Below, in pieces: positions 7,196 to 16,438 of a DNA stretch of 64,000 nt; the stretch's first letter is position 1, and each line of letters opens with the position of its first letter. Where the stretch lies: NCBI GenBank assembly GCA_000746015.1, contig JQKK01000014.1:60050-124049 (forward strand), read 5' to 3'. The notes below the pieces were generated by a model. The model saw nothing but the letters and a program-made list of their open reading frames with translations, was not told where the DNA came from and made no database searches. The DNA comes from Lachnospiraceae bacterium MA2020 (GTDB taxonomy: Bacteria > Bacillota > Clostridia > Lachnospirales > Lachnospiraceae). The translations under genes and the position numbers were made by a program.

Positions 7196-8174
7196 AAATA
7201 CCTCTTACTGATACTTCACCTGCATAGACGAGCACCTCACTTCCGTCATCACATCTGACTCTCAGCTCGCCTTTTTCATTTATGCCATAGGCATCTGCCT
7301 CGTATTCGCCCTTCGGATCAAGGACTCTTACGCGCCTTCCGACATTTACACAGAGTGAATTATACTCTTCGCGAAGAGATGCAAGATTCCCTTCGCTACA
7401 AAAAACTTCATAATATTCTTCAAAAGCTGCCGCTGCAGCCGCTACAAGCTTTGCTCTCGAAACCTTCTTCCCGGTCTCGATCAAAAGTGATGTAGCCTTA
7501 TCTTTGATATCGTCCGGAAAATCTGTCACATTGACATTTATACCCGTACCGATGACAACGTACTGTATGTAATCGGACTCGATAGCCATCTCCGTCAGGA
7601 TACCTACAAGCTTTTTCCCGCCAACAATTACATCATTCGGCCACTTGATCTCAGCCTCAAGTCCTGCGACCTCACGTATAGCCTTAGCTGTTGCCATTGC
7701 CATAAGGAGCGTCATCATCGGCGCCAGATCCGGCACGAAGTCCGGTTTCAAAAGATAGCTCATTGCGATCGTTGTGCCCGGTGAAGCCTGCCATGTTCTG
7801 CCGCGTCTGCCCTTACCCGCACTCTGAAAATCAGCTGCGATCAAAAGACCATTACTCGCGCCAGCCATGCTTCTGCGCTTTGCCTCTTCATTGGTAGAGT
7901 CGATCTCGCGGATGAAAACAACATTCCCATCTGCTCCCAGCCACTTAGTCTTGAGCTCGGCAGTAATCGTATTTTCATTGAACACGTCATCCGTGCTCAC
8001 AATTCTATATCCACGATTCGGCACAGCCTCGATCTCAAAGCCCTCTTTTCTGGCCTTATTGATAGCCTTCCAGACAGCATTTCGTGATATATTCAGCTTA
8101 TTTGCTATCTCCTGCCCGGAGACAAAATCGTCTGCCTCCAAAAGATAATTGATAAGATCACTTTTCATAGTCAT
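7182..8174 (-). CDS. birA: Biotin-protein ligase / biotin operon repressor
   Basis: 330 residues. An N-terminal winged HTH (about 1-60, SGQEIANKLNISRNAVWKAI) precedes the ligase domain, with STNEEAKR, the biotinyl-AMP loop GKGRRGRTW, KWPNDVIV and a C-terminal SH3-like cap. It activates biotin with ATP and attaches it to carboxylase carrier domains. The HTH indicates a bifunctional repressor. Biotin synthesis or uptake genes are not in the window, so targets are elsewhere. The start overlaps the upstream membrane gene by 4 bases. Confidence 0.94.
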   Translation of the reverse strand: MTMKSDLINYLLEADDFVSGQEIANKLNISRNAVWKAINKARKEGFEIEAVPNRGYRIVSTDDVFNENTITAELKTKWLGADGNVVFIREIDSTNEEAKRRSMAGASNGLLIAADFQSAGKGRRGRTWQASPGTTIAMSYLLKPDFVPDLAPMMTLLMAMATAKAIREVAGLEAEIKWPNDVIVGGKKLVGILTEMAIESDYIQYVVIGTGINVNVTDFPDDIKDKATSLLIETGKKVSRAKLVAAAAAAFEEYYEVFCSEGNLASLREEYNSLCVNVGRRVRVLDPKGEYEADAYGINEKGELRVRCDDGSEVLVYAGEVSVRGIYGYT

Positions 8175-8458
8175 TTCTTCAGCATTACATATATGTTTAA
8201 TACAACCATAAGAGCAAAGCCCACCGCATTAAGTATCGCCATAGTCTTACGCTGCTTATATAGCCTGAACACATTCAAAAAGCATATCGCCGCACAGCTG
8301 ACAAATATGACAAGATACATACTTTGCGCAGGTTTTTCAGAGTTTACTGTCACAACTGAAAAAACGATATTTATCACAGAAAGTATGATATTGAGTGTAT
8401 CAAGCAGTATATATCTTTCCCTCTCTTCGTGGGTTACAGTTAATGCTTTATCCTTCAT
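8171..8458 (-). CDS. Small membrane protein, unknown function
   Basis: 95 residues with three likely membrane segments (about 20-42, 48-65 and 74-92), separated by a short basic loop (RLYKQRK) and preceded by a charged cytoplasmic N-terminus (HEERERY). No family recognised. It overlaps the argF end by 11 bases and the birA start by 4, so it is embedded in the operon and probably real despite its size. Confidence 0.7.
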   Translation of the reverse strand: MKDKALTVTHEERERYILLDTLNIILSVINIVFSVVTVNSEKPAQSMYLVIFVSCAAICFLNVFRLYKQRKTMAILNAVGFALMVVLNIYVMLKK

Positions 8459-9446
8459 ATCCTAATGTTGCTGCCATCACAGCTTTTATCGTATGCATAC
8501 GGTTCTCAGCTTCGTCAAAGAGAACTTTTGAATGCTTACGGAAAACTTCATCCGTAACTTCCATATCCTCTATGCCAAACTTCTTGCCCATCTCAGCACC
8601 TATCTTTGTCTTTAAGTCATGGAATGCAGGCAGACAGTGCATGAAAATTGCATGAGCTGAAGCATTGTCCATGAGCTCAGAAGTAACCTTGTATGGTGAA
8701 AGCTCTTTTATGCGCTCCTCCCATACTTCATCAGGCTCACCCATAGATACCCATACGTCAGTATAGATAACATCTGCATCCTTAGTTGCCTTGAGTGGAT
8801 CTGTCTCAAGCGTGATACTTCCGCCGGACTTATCTGCCCAGATCTTGCATGCCTCTACAAGTGCTTCATTCGGGAAGTACTTCTCAGGAGCACATGCTGT
8901 GAAATGAAGACCGAGCTTTGCGCATCCAACCATGAGAGAATTGCCCATGTTGTAGCGTGCATCACCCATGTAAACAAATTTCTTGCCCTTAAGCTCACCT
9001 AAATGCTCTCTGATCGTGAGCATATCTGCAAGTATCTGTGTAGGATGGTACTCATTTGTAAGACCATTCCAGACCGGTACTCCGGCATATTCAGCAAGCT
9101 CCTCAACGATCTCCTGTCCAAAACCTCTGTACTCGATACCGTCAAACATACGGCCAAGTACCTGAGCTGTATCTGCAATTGACTCCTTTTTACCTATCTG
9201 TGAACCGGTCGGATCAAGATATGTAGAGCCCATTCCAAGATCATGCGCAGCAACTTCAAAAGCGCAGCGTGTTCTTGTGCTTGTCTTCTCAAAGATGAGT
9301 GCAACGTTCTTTGTCTTAAACACATCATGTGCGACTCCGTCCTGCTTCATCTTTTTGAATTTTGCAGCCAGATCTATGAGATATGTGATCTCATCCGGTG
9401 TGAAATCTTTGAGTGTCAGAAAATGTCTACCTTTAAGTGATGTCAT
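8448..9446 (-). CDS. argF: Ornithine carbamoyltransferase
   Basis: 332 residues, normal for OTCase. The carbamoyl-phosphate loop STRTRCAFE is near residue 55, HPTQILAD lies in the middle, and the ornithine-binding C-terminal domain carries HCLPAFHD. It makes citrulline from ornithine and carbamoyl phosphate, either in arginine synthesis or in the deiminase pathway. No other arginine gene lies nearby, so the direction cannot be inferred. It sits 53 bases after the rRNA methyltransferase. A short inverted repeat (CTGC/GCAG, about 9463-9484) lies in that gap. Confidence 0.95.
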   Translation of the reverse strand: MTSLKGRHFLTLKDFTPDEITYLIDLAAKFKKMKQDGVAHDVFKTKNVALIFEKTSTRTRCAFEVAAHDLGMGSTYLDPTGSQIGKKESIADTAQVLGRMFDGIEYRGFGQEIVEELAEYAGVPVWNGLTNEYHPTQILADMLTIREHLGELKGKKFVYMGDARYNMGNSLMVGCAKLGLHFTACAPEKYFPNEALVEACKIWADKSGGSITLETDPLKATKDADVIYTDVWVSMGEPDEVWEERIKELSPYKVTSELMDNASAHAIFMHCLPAFHDLKTKIGAEMGKKFGIEDMEVTDEVFRKHSKVLFDEAENRMHTIKAVMAATLGYEG

Positions 9447-9499
9447 GTATTTTGTCCTTTCTCATACCTGCTTGTTGTCGCAGATACTACGTTAAACAG

Positions 9500-10252
9500 T
9501 TACTTTTTCTCTGCATATTTATACATTAGTATTGAAGCACTTACTGCCGCATTCAGAGACTCAACCTTTCCCTGCATCGGGATAAGTATCTTCTCATCTG
9601 CCATTGAACTTAAAACATCTGTAAGACCATTTCCTTCATTGCCTATCATGAAGGCTGTGCCTTGTGGGTACTCTATCTCGCTATAACTCTTTTTGCCGTC
9701 GAGATGTGCTGCGTAAAACTTAATGCCCGCTGCCTGCATCTCTCTTACTGCCTTCTGCATATCGTCCGTATAGCAGAATGGCACGCGGAATATCGCTCCC
9801 ATCGTAGAACGTACAACCTTAGGGGAATAGATGTCAACTGTCTGCTTATCCATGATAATTCCGCTGACACCTGCTGCCTCACCTGTGCGAAGCATGGTTC
9901 CGAGATTGCCCGGATCCTGTATTCCTTCTAATATTAAAAAAAGACCGTTCCCTCCGTTTGTCATATCAGATAGCGAAACATGCTTCTGACGTACAACTGC
10001 GAGTACGCCCTGTGGATTGGTTGTATCACATAACTTTCTGAAAATATCTTCTTTGACCACTTCTCCATCAATTGATGGATACTTTTTATGAAAACTCTCT
10101 GATACATAGACCTCTAAGAGCTCTTCCGGAGGGATCTCCCTAAACATCCTGATACCCTCTACGACAAAGGCATCAGCTTCTCTCCTTGCTCTTGCTCTAT
10201 CTAAAAGAGAGCGCACGGCCTTAAGCCGTGCGTTCGTTGCTGACGTTATCAT
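9500..10252 (-). CDS. TrmH/SpoU family RNA 2'-O-methyltransferase
   Basis: 250 residues. The N-terminal substrate-binding part (residues 1-95) is followed by the SpoU knot domain with motif 1 ILEGIQDPGNLGTMLRT, motif 2 GNEGNGL and motif 3 MQGKVESLNAAVSASI. It transfers methyl from SAM to ribose of rRNA or tRNA; the precise site cannot be assigned (RlmB-like or TsnR-like). It starts 4 bases inside the pfkA end, so it is translationally coupled to pfkA. Confidence 0.92.
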   Translation of the reverse strand: MITSATNARLKAVRSLLDRARARREADAFVVEGIRMFREIPPEELLEVYVSESFHKKYPSIDGEVVKEDIFRKLCDTTNPQGVLAVVRQKHVSLSDMTNGGNGLFLILEGIQDPGNLGTMLRTGEAAGVSGIIMDKQTVDIYSPKVVRSTMGAIFRVPFCYTDDMQKAVREMQAAGIKFYAAHLDGKKSYSEIEYPQGTAFMIGNEGNGLTDVLSSMADEKILIPMQGKVESLNAAVSASILMYKYAEKK

Positions 10253-11226
10253 CTTGACATTGCCTGAGCGATCTCTACCCAGTATGAAGGAACTGTCTTC
10301 TTCATTGCAAGTGCCTCGTCGATATCAAAGTCACAGAAATCACCATTCTGGTGAGCTACAACTCTGTTTACGATGCCCTTGTCGAGAAGATCTGCTGCGT
10401 ATGCACCCATGATTGTTGCATAGAAACGATCCTTACATGTTGGTGAACCACCACGCTGCATGTATCCGAGAATAGTTGCTCTGGTCTCCATACCTGTAGC
10501 AGCTTCGATTCTTCTTGCCATAGATGTTGAATGTCCGATACCCTCGGCATTTACGATAAGGAAGTGTGTCTTACCGATCTTTCTTGCCTCGATGAGGTGG
10601 TTGATGATTCTCTGCTCATCAAAGTCGTATGTCTCAGGAAGGAGGATCTCTTCTGCACCGCTGGCAACACCACACCAAAGAGCGATGTATCCTGCGTGTC
10701 TTCCCATAACCTCTACAATAGAACATCTCTCGTGTGAGCTTGATGTATCACGAACCTTATCGATTGAATCCATAGCTGTGTTTACAGCTGTATCAAAACC
10801 GATTGTGTAGTCTGTGCAGGCGATATCAAGATCGATTGTTCCAGGAACACCGATAACTGCAATACCGTGCTTAGAAAGTCCGAGTGCACCCTTGTAAGAA
10901 CCGTCACCACCGATAACAACTACTGCATCGATACCGTGCTCTTTAAGGATCTTAGCGCCCTTGATCTTTCCTTCTTCTGTACCGAACTCCTCGCTTCGAG
11001 CTGTTCTGAGGATTGTACCACCCTTCTGGATAGAATCTGCAACATCCTTAGATGTCATCTCAAAGATCTCTCCATTGAGAAGTCCCTGGTATCCTCTCTC
11101 GATACCCATAACCTTCATGCCGTTTGAAAGAGCTTTTCTGCAAACCGCACGAACAGCAGCGTTCATGCCCGGAGCGTCTCCACCACTAGTCAGTACTGCA
11201 ATTGTTTTAATCTTGTTCTCTGCCAT
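10249..11226 (-). CDS. pfkA: ATP-dependent 6-phosphofructokinase
   Basis: 325 residues of the short bacterial PFK family. Motifs are SGGDAPGMNAAVR near residue 14, GGDGSYKGA (glycine at the position that marks ATP rather than PPi use), PGTID with the catalytic Asp, TDYTIGFDTA, and EVMGRHAGY for fructose-6-phosphate. After the catalytic Asp the usual ND is LD (PGTIDLDI), a small departure from the E. coli enzyme. It catalyses the committed step of glycolysis. Its own promoter lies at 11282-11310, overlapping an operator-like palindrome. Confidence 0.95.
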   Translation of the reverse strand: MAENKIKTIAVLTSGGDAPGMNAAVRAVCRKALSNGMKVMGIERGYQGLLNGEIFEMTSKDVADSIQKGGTILRTARSEEFGTEEGKIKGAKILKEHGIDAVVVIGGDGSYKGALGLSKHGIAVIGVPGTIDLDIACTDYTIGFDTAVNTAMDSIDKVRDTSSSHERCSIVEVMGRHAGYIALWCGVASGAEEILLPETYDFDEQRIINHLIEARKIGKTHFLIVNAEGIGHSTSMARRIEAATGMETRATILGYMQRGGSPTCKDRFYATIMGAYAADLLDKGIVNRVVAHQNGDFCDFDIDEALAMKKTVPSYWVEIAQAMSR

Positions 11227-11281
11227 AGCCTAAACCTCACTTATATATAACCTTATAACTGTACAAAATAGTCGTCAAACC

Positions 11282-11310
11282 ATTATAATAAATCTATAAA
11301 AACTTTTCAA
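11282..11310 (-). promoter_or_regulatory. Promoter of pfkA
   Basis: Minus strand TTGAAA (11310-11305), 17-base spacer, TATAAT (11287-11282). It lies between the dnaE stop (11328) and pfkA (11226), giving a leader of about 50 bases. Confidence 0.8.
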
Positions 11311-11321
11311 TGATATCATTG
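11308..11321. promoter_or_regulatory. Operator-like palindrome over the pfkA -35 box
   Basis: CAATGATATCATTG is a perfect 14-bp palindrome whose end covers the first bases of the pfkA -35 hexamer. With no loop it is unlikely to be an RNA hairpin and suits a dimeric repressor or activator. It does not fit the cre or Rex consensus sites I know. Confidence 0.5.
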
Positions 11322-11327
11322 ATATTT

Positions 11328-14300
11328 TTATAACAATTTTACATTTTCTTCCCCAAAACGTTCTTTCAGTGTGTTTATAATGTCCTCATCAGCATTGATA
11401 TTCATGTTTCTTGGCATGACCTTCTGCTGTTTTTCCTTATCCAAATAAACTATAACACTATCTTTACCTTCTGAGGTGTTTAAAATCTGCAACATAGCAT
11501 CATATTTTGCCAGATAATCGTCTTTCGAATCAAATCTCAGATAAAGTTTGCGCGGTATTTCGTCAAACTGCACCATTTCATCGAGCATAAGCTGACCGTC
11601 TTTTTCATCATCAGCCTTTACGCGGCCGGTAACGAATACTTTATTGTCCTTTACAAGATATGGCGCATACGCCGCATACTTATTCGGCCACGCTATGACT
11701 TCCACAGTTCCTACAAGGTCTTCAATAAGAAGTATCGCCATAGTATCGCCCTTTTTGGTCTGTCTTGTAGTGATGTCGCTTATCAGTCCGCCGATAGTCT
11801 GCTTCGAGCCCTCCTGCAATGCTATAACACCGGTCTCAGGATTTAATGCAAAATCTGATGCACTGGCGGTTATCGTTTTTTTCCAGAGTTTTTCGTACTC
11901 ACGCAGTGGATGCCCTGTAACATACACACCGAGCATTTCCTTCTCATATGCAAGCTTCACTCCTTCCGGCAGCTCTCCGCAATTTGGAAGTGTATCCCTC
12001 TGCTCACTCTGCTCCGTGCCTCCCATGAGATCAAAAATCGACATCTGTCCTGCGACATTATTTTTCCTGTCATTGGCTACTGAATCCATTATGGAATTAA
12101 ACACCTGCAAAAACTGCTTGCGGGTGCCGCCAAGGCAGTCCAGAGCTCCTGACTTTATAAATGATTCTATAGAGCGGCGTGTGACCTCGGTACCGATAGT
12201 CCTCTCCACAAGATCTCGAAGGCTCTTATATTCTCCGCCCTTTTCGCGTTCTCTCACTATGGTATCTATTACCGAGTATCCTACAGCTTTTATAGCCGAG
12301 AGTCCGTACATTATAGATTTATCTCCGACCGGAGAGAACCCTGATACACCCACATTTATGTTTGGCGGAAGTATCTCAAGCCCCATGCTTCTGGCTGAAA
12401 GGAGATAGCCTGCCATCTTGCCCGGATTGTCTATGACACTTGTCAGAAGTGCTGCCATAAACTCAACAGGATAATAATACTTAAGATAGGCTGTCTGCAT
12501 GGTAACATATGCATAACATGCCGCGTGCGATTTGTTGAAGGCATACTTTGCGAAGTCCATCATCTCGCCATAAATCTTCTTCGCCACATCCTCACTTATG
12601 CCCTTTGACACGCACCCCGGTACTCCCTGCGCTTCGTTACCATATACGAAGTTTGCCTGCTCCTCTTCCATGACGTGCTGCTTTTTCTTACTCATGGCAC
12701 GGCGTACAAGATCCGCTCTTCCCAATGTATATCCGCCAAGCTGCTGCACTATCTGCATAACCTGCTCCTGGTAGACGATACATCCGTGAGTCGGCTTAAG
12801 TATCGGCTCAAGCTCCGGGCAGTCATATACGACGTTTTTGGAGTTTTTCTTTCCTTCGATATATTTAGGTATGAAGTCCATCGGACCCGGTCTGTAAAGC
12901 GCGATTCCCGCTATGATATCTTCAAGAGACTCCGGTTTAAGCTCCTTCATGAAACGCTGCATACCGCCAGACTCAAGCTGGAATACGCCGTCTGTCTCAC
13001 CTGTACCGATAAATTTCATTACCTTAGGATCATCATAGTCGATCTTGTCTATATCAAGATTTACACCCGGGTGTCTCTCATTTACAAATTTGACAGCATT
13101 CTGGATAACCGTAAGCGTCCTCAGTCCAAGGAAATCCATCTTCAGAAGTCCAAGCTCCTCAAGTGTTGTCATCGTAAACTGAGTTGTTATTTCGCCGTTT
13201 GCACCTCTTGAAAGTGGTATGTAATTATCCGCATCCTCCGGTGTGATAAGGATACCCGCCGCATGCATGGAAGTATGACGCGGCAGACCTTCGAGCCTTC
13301 TGCACATGTCTATCACAAGATGAACCGTATCATCTGTATCGTACATCTTGCGCAGATCATTATTTTCCTGAAGCGCCCTGTCAAGTGTCATATTTAAGTC
13401 ATTCGGGATCATCTTGGCAAGGCTGTCGCCAAACGAATACGGCAGATCCATAACTCTCACGACATCCCTTATGACACCCTTGGCAGCAAGAGTACCAAAC
13501 GTAACGATCTGTACGCACTTGGAGCGTCCGTACTTCTCTACTACATAATCGATGACCTCCTGCCTGCGCTCAAATCCGAAGTCAACGTCTATATCCGGCA
13601 TGGATACTCGCTCAGGATTGAGGAATCTCTCAAAGAGCAGGTCATACTTCACCGGATCGATATCAGTGATCTTGAGCGCATAGGAAACCACAGCTCCCGC
13701 CGCAGAGCCTCGTCCCGGGCCTACCGGTATACCATGACTTTTGGAGAAGTTTATAAAATCCCATACTATAAGGAAATAATCCACGTATCCCATCTTCTTG
13801 ATGACGGACAGCTCGTACTGCATCTGATCATAAAGCCTGCCGTCGTCATCCGGATACCTTTCCTTGAAGCCTTCATCACACAAATGGTTTAAGTATGTCC
13901 ATGAGTCATACCCTTCCGGCACCTCATAGTGTGGAAGCTTTGTATTGTGAAACTCTATATCGATATGACATCTGTCCGCGATTTTTTGTGTATTCTCAAT
14001 CGCCTCCGGAGCATACGGAAAAAGGGCTCTCATCTCATCTTCTGATTTGACGAAGTACTGTCCACCCTCATATCTCATACGATCCTCATCGCTGAGCTTC
14101 TTGCCTGTCTGCAGGCAGAGCAGGATATCATGAGGCTTTTCATCTTCTCTATATGTGTAGTGGATATCATTCGTCGCAACAAGCGGTATATCAAGCTTTC
14201 TCGACATAGCAACAAGCTGCTGGTCAACAAGCCTCTGCTCAGAAATGCCATGATCCTGAAGTTCTAAAAAGAAATTTCCCTTTCCAAAGATCTCCTCGTA

Positions 14301-14783
14301 CTCACGCGCAACTTCCTCGGCCTCAGATACAAAGCCCCTTACGATATTCTTTGGTATCTCTCCCGCAAGGCATGCAGAAAGGGCGATGATTCCCTTGCTG
14401 TACTTGCGAAGTGTCTCTTTATCTACTCGCGGCTTATAATAGTATCCTTCCGTGAAACCGATCGATACTATCTTCATGAGGTTACTGTAGCCCTCATTAT
14501 TTTCCGCTAAAAGCACAAGGTGATAATATCTGTCATCATCACTTCCGCCCGATTTATCAAAGCGCGACGATGGCGACACATATACCTCGCATCCAAGTAC
14601 GGGATTTATCCCCGCATCCTTACAGGCTTTATAAAAATCAATCACACCATACATGACACCATGATCTGTGATGGCCGCAGCATTCATCCCAAGCTCTTTA
14701 ACTCTTGAGACATATTCTTTTATCTTGTTAGAGCCATCTAATAGTGAGTATTCTGTATGTGTATGTAAATGAACAAAAGACAT
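11328..14783 (-). CDS. dnaE: DNA polymerase III alpha subunit (DnaE type)
   Basis: 1151 residues, the DnaE1/DnaE3 size, without the PolC proofreading insertion. An N-terminal PHP domain (FVHLHTHTEYSLLDG at residues 3-17, then ITDHGVMYG) is followed by the polymerase core with GPGRGSAAG and the catalytic PDIDVDF near residue 397, a helix-hairpin-helix region, and a C-terminal OB fold around residues 960-1050 (SDITTRQTKKGDTMAI). The PHP metal ligands appear intact. It acts at the replication fork with PolC. Upstream it diverges from the SAM-riboswitch/metK unit; a possible minus-strand promoter (TTGTAA, 16, TATAGT) lies in the gap. Confidence 0.95.
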   Translation of the reverse strand: MSFVHLHTHTEYSLLDGSNKIKEYVSRVKELGMNAAAITDHGVMYGVIDFYKACKDAGINPVLGCEVYVSPSSRFDKSGGSDDDRYYHLVLLAENNEGYSNLMKIVSIGFTEGYYYKPRVDKETLRKYSKGIIALSACLAGEIPKNIVRGFVSEAEEVAREYEEIFGKGNFFLELQDHGISEQRLVDQQLVAMSRKLDIPLVATNDIHYTYREDEKPHDILLCLQTGKKLSDEDRMRYEGGQYFVKSEDEMRALFPYAPEAIENTQKIADRCHIDIEFHNTKLPHYEVPEGYDSWTYLNHLCDEGFKERYPDDDGRLYDQMQYELSVIKKMGYVDYFLIVWDFINFSKSHGIPVGPGRGSAAGAVVSYALKITDIDPVKYDLLFERFLNPERVSMPDIDVDFGFERRQEVIDYVVEKYGRSKCVQIVTFGTLAAKGVIRDVVRVMDLPYSFGDSLAKMIPNDLNMTLDRALQENNDLRKMYDTDDTVHLVIDMCRRLEGLPRHTSMHAAGILITPEDADNYIPLSRGANGEITTQFTMTTLEELGLLKMDFLGLRTLTVIQNAVKFVNERHPGVNLDIDKIDYDDPKVMKFIGTGETDGVFQLESGGMQRFMKELKPESLEDIIAGIALYRPGPMDFIPKYIEGKKNSKNVVYDCPELEPILKPTHGCIVYQEQVMQIVQQLGGYTLGRADLVRRAMSKKKQHVMEEEQANFVYGNEAQGVPGCVSKGISEDVAKKIYGEMMDFAKYAFNKSHAACYAYVTMQTAYLKYYYPVEFMAALLTSVIDNPGKMAGYLLSARSMGLEILPPNINVGVSGFSPVGDKSIMYGLSAIKAVGYSVIDTIVREREKGGEYKSLRDLVERTIGTEVTRRSIESFIKSGALDCLGGTRKQFLQVFNSIMDSVANDRKNNVAGQMSIFDLMGGTEQSEQRDTLPNCGELPEGVKLAYEKEMLGVYVTGHPLREYEKLWKKTITASASDFALNPETGVIALQEGSKQTIGGLISDITTRQTKKGDTMAILLIEDLVGTVEVIAWPNKYAAYAPYLVKDNKVFVTGRVKADDEKDGQLMLDEMVQFDEIPRKLYLRFDSKDDYLAKYDAMLQILNTSEGKDSVIVYLDKEKQQKVMPRNMNINADEDIINTLKERFGEENVKLL

Positions 14784-14821
14784 ATTTCTTCCTTTCTAAA
14801 TCCAAGTACACTATAACATAC

Positions 14822-14850
14822 TTGACTTGTTTTACAAAAGATGTTATTGT
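14822..14850 (+). promoter_or_regulatory. Promoter of the SAM-riboswitch/metK unit
   Basis: TTGACT (14822-14827), 17-base spacer, TATTGT (14845-14850), placing the RNA start about 35 bases before the riboswitch P1 stem. Confidence 0.7.
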
Positions 14851-14891
14851 CAGATTGTAGTTATGATAAGAAAATTCCATATTGTATATAG

Positions 14892-15000
14892 TTCTCTTAT
14901 TAAGAGTGGTGGAGATACAAAGGATCTGTGAAGCCACGACAACCTCCGTTATATATGGAAGGTGCCATCCTTGAGCGAGTACATCGAACAATGAGAGGAT
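14892..15000 (+). promoter_or_regulatory. SAM-I (S-box) riboswitch
   Basis: The sequence follows the S-box core: CTCTTAT at the P1 5' side, TAAGAGTGGTGGAG, GAAGCCACGACAACC, GGTGCCATCC, and ATGAGAG closing P1. It stands directly before metK. Binding of SAM stabilises the aptamer and lets the terminator at 15021-15047 form, stopping metK transcription. Confidence 0.93.
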
Positions 15001-15020
15001 TTGATTATCAAACATCGAGT

Positions 15021-15047
15021 CCGCTTATTTCATAAGCGGTTTTTTTA
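15021..15047 (+). terminator. Riboswitch-controlled terminator before metK
   Basis: CCGCTTA, five-base loop, TAAGCGG, then TTTTTTTA. It follows the S-box aptamer by 20 bases and precedes the metK ribosome site AAAGGAG. Confidence 0.92.
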
Positions 15048-15084
15048 TTTCTATTTAATTAATGGATAAAATGAAAGGAGATTT

Positions 15085-16290
15085 ATGGAGAAGAGATTAT
15101 TCACTTCAGAATCAGTAACAGAAGGACATCCAGATAAAGTCTGCGATGCAATTTCAGACGCAATCCTTGACGAGTGCATCCGCCAGGATCCTATGAGCCG
15201 TGTAGCTTGTGAGACAGCAACATGTACAGGTTTCGTACTTGTAACAGGAGAGATCACAACAAAGGCTTATGTTGATATCCAGAAGATCGTACGTGATACA
15301 GTAGCAGAGATCGGATATACAAAGTCAGAGTACGGCTTTGATTCAAATACATGTGCAGTACTCGCTGCAATCGACGAGCAGTCACCTGATATCGCAATGG
15401 GCGTTGATAACGCACTTGAGACAAAGGCAGAGCTCGCTGCACTTGAGAAGAACATGACAGATGCTGAGATTGGTGCTATCGGTGCCGGCGACCAGGGTAT
15501 GATGTTCGGCTACGCTACAAACGAGACAGCTGAGTACATGCCATATCCTATCTCAATCGCTCACCAGCTTACACGTCAGCTTACAAAGGTAAGAAAAGAC
15601 GGCACACTTAAGTATCTCCGTCCAGACGGAAAGTCACAGGTATCTGTAGAGTATGATGAGAACGGCAAGCCAAAGAGACTTGAGGCTGTTGTACTTTCTA
15701 CTCAGCACGATCCTGATGTTACTCAGGAGCAGATTCACAAGGATATCAAGAAGTACGTGTTTGATCCTGTACTTCCTGCAGAGCTCCTTGACGAGAAGAC
15801 AAAGATCTACATCAATCCTACAGGACGTTTCGTAATCGGCGGACCACACGGCGATGCAGGTCTCACAGGACGTAAGATCATCGTAGACACCTACGGCGGA
15901 TATGCTCGTCACGGCGGCGGAGCTTTCTCAGGTAAGGACTGCACAAAGGTTGACCGTTCAGGCGCTTACGCAGCTCGTTACGTAGCAAAGAACATCGTTG
16001 CAGCAGGTCTTGCTGACCAGGCTGAGATTCAGCTTTCATACGCTATCGGTGTTGCTGAGCCTACATCTATCATGTGCGATACATTTGGCACAGGTAAGCT
16101 TTCAGATGAGAAGATCACAGAGATCATCCGTGAGAACTTTGACCTTCGTCCAGCAGGCATCATCAAGATGCTCGACCTTCGTCGTCCTATCTACAAGCAG
16201 ACAGCTGCTTACGGACACTTTGGCCGTACAGATGTTGAGCTTCCATGGGAGAAGCTTGATAAGGTAGAAGACCTTAAAAAGTATCTTTAA
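15085..16290 (+). CDS. metK: S-adenosylmethionine synthetase
   Basis: 401 residues. Signature motifs are [14 protein letters not shown] (near 14), [12 protein letters not shown] (about 134-145), the K/D-rich [20 protein letters not shown] region and [16 protein letters not shown]. It condenses methionine and ATP to SAM with release of phosphate and pyrophosphate. AAAGGAG lies 7 bases before the ATG. It is monocistronic: a S-box leader in front and a strong terminator at 16303-16333 behind. Codon use is biased to a few codons, as expected for a highly expressed gene. Confidence 0.97.
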   Translation: MEKRLFTSESVTEGHPDKVCDAISDAILDECIRQDPMSRVACETATCTGFVLVTGEITTKAYVDIQKIVRDTVAEIGYTKSEYGFDSNTCAVLAAIDEQSPDIAMGVDNALETKAELAALEKNMTDAEIGAIGAGDQGMMFGYATNETAEYMPYPISIAHQLTRQLTKVRKDGTLKYLRPDGKSQVSVEYDENGKPKRLEAVVLSTQHDPDVTQEQIHKDIKKYVFDPVLPAELLDEKTKIYINPTGRFVIGGPHGDAGLTGRKIIVDTYGGYARHGGGAFSGKDCTKVDRSGAYAARYVAKNIVAAGLADQAEIQLSYAIGVAEPTSIMCDTFGTGKLSDEKITEIIRENFDLRPAGIIKMLDLRRPIYKQTAAYGHFGRTDVELPWEKLDKVEDLKKYL

Positions 16291-16302
16291 TATATGACCA
16301 AT

Positions 16303-16340
16303 AGGGCTCTGTGTACTGTGTACACAGAGCCCTTTCTTTC
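16303..16340 (+). terminator. Terminator of metK
   Basis: AGGGCTCTGTGTAC, loop TGT, GTACACAGAGCCCT: a perfect 14-bp stem followed by TTCTTTCT. Confidence 0.88.
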
Positions 16341-16371
16341 TGCATATTCTAATAAACAAATCCCCATTTCA

Positions 16372-16400
16372 TTGACATTAGTTAATAAAATTTTTATACT
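16372..16400 (+). promoter_or_regulatory. Promoter of the HD-GYP gene
   Basis: TTGACA (16372-16377), 17-base spacer, TATACT (16395-16400), 38 bases before the ATG. Confidence 0.8.
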
Positions 16401-16438
16401 AGAGTTAGTGTATCTATGACTATAGAGGGGGTATAAGG

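Noticed and set aside
11644..13211. Long plus-strand open frames (254 and 178 residues) opposite dnaE
   Set aside because: They are antisense shadows of conserved dnaE codons, with no ribosome site or recognisable protein pattern.
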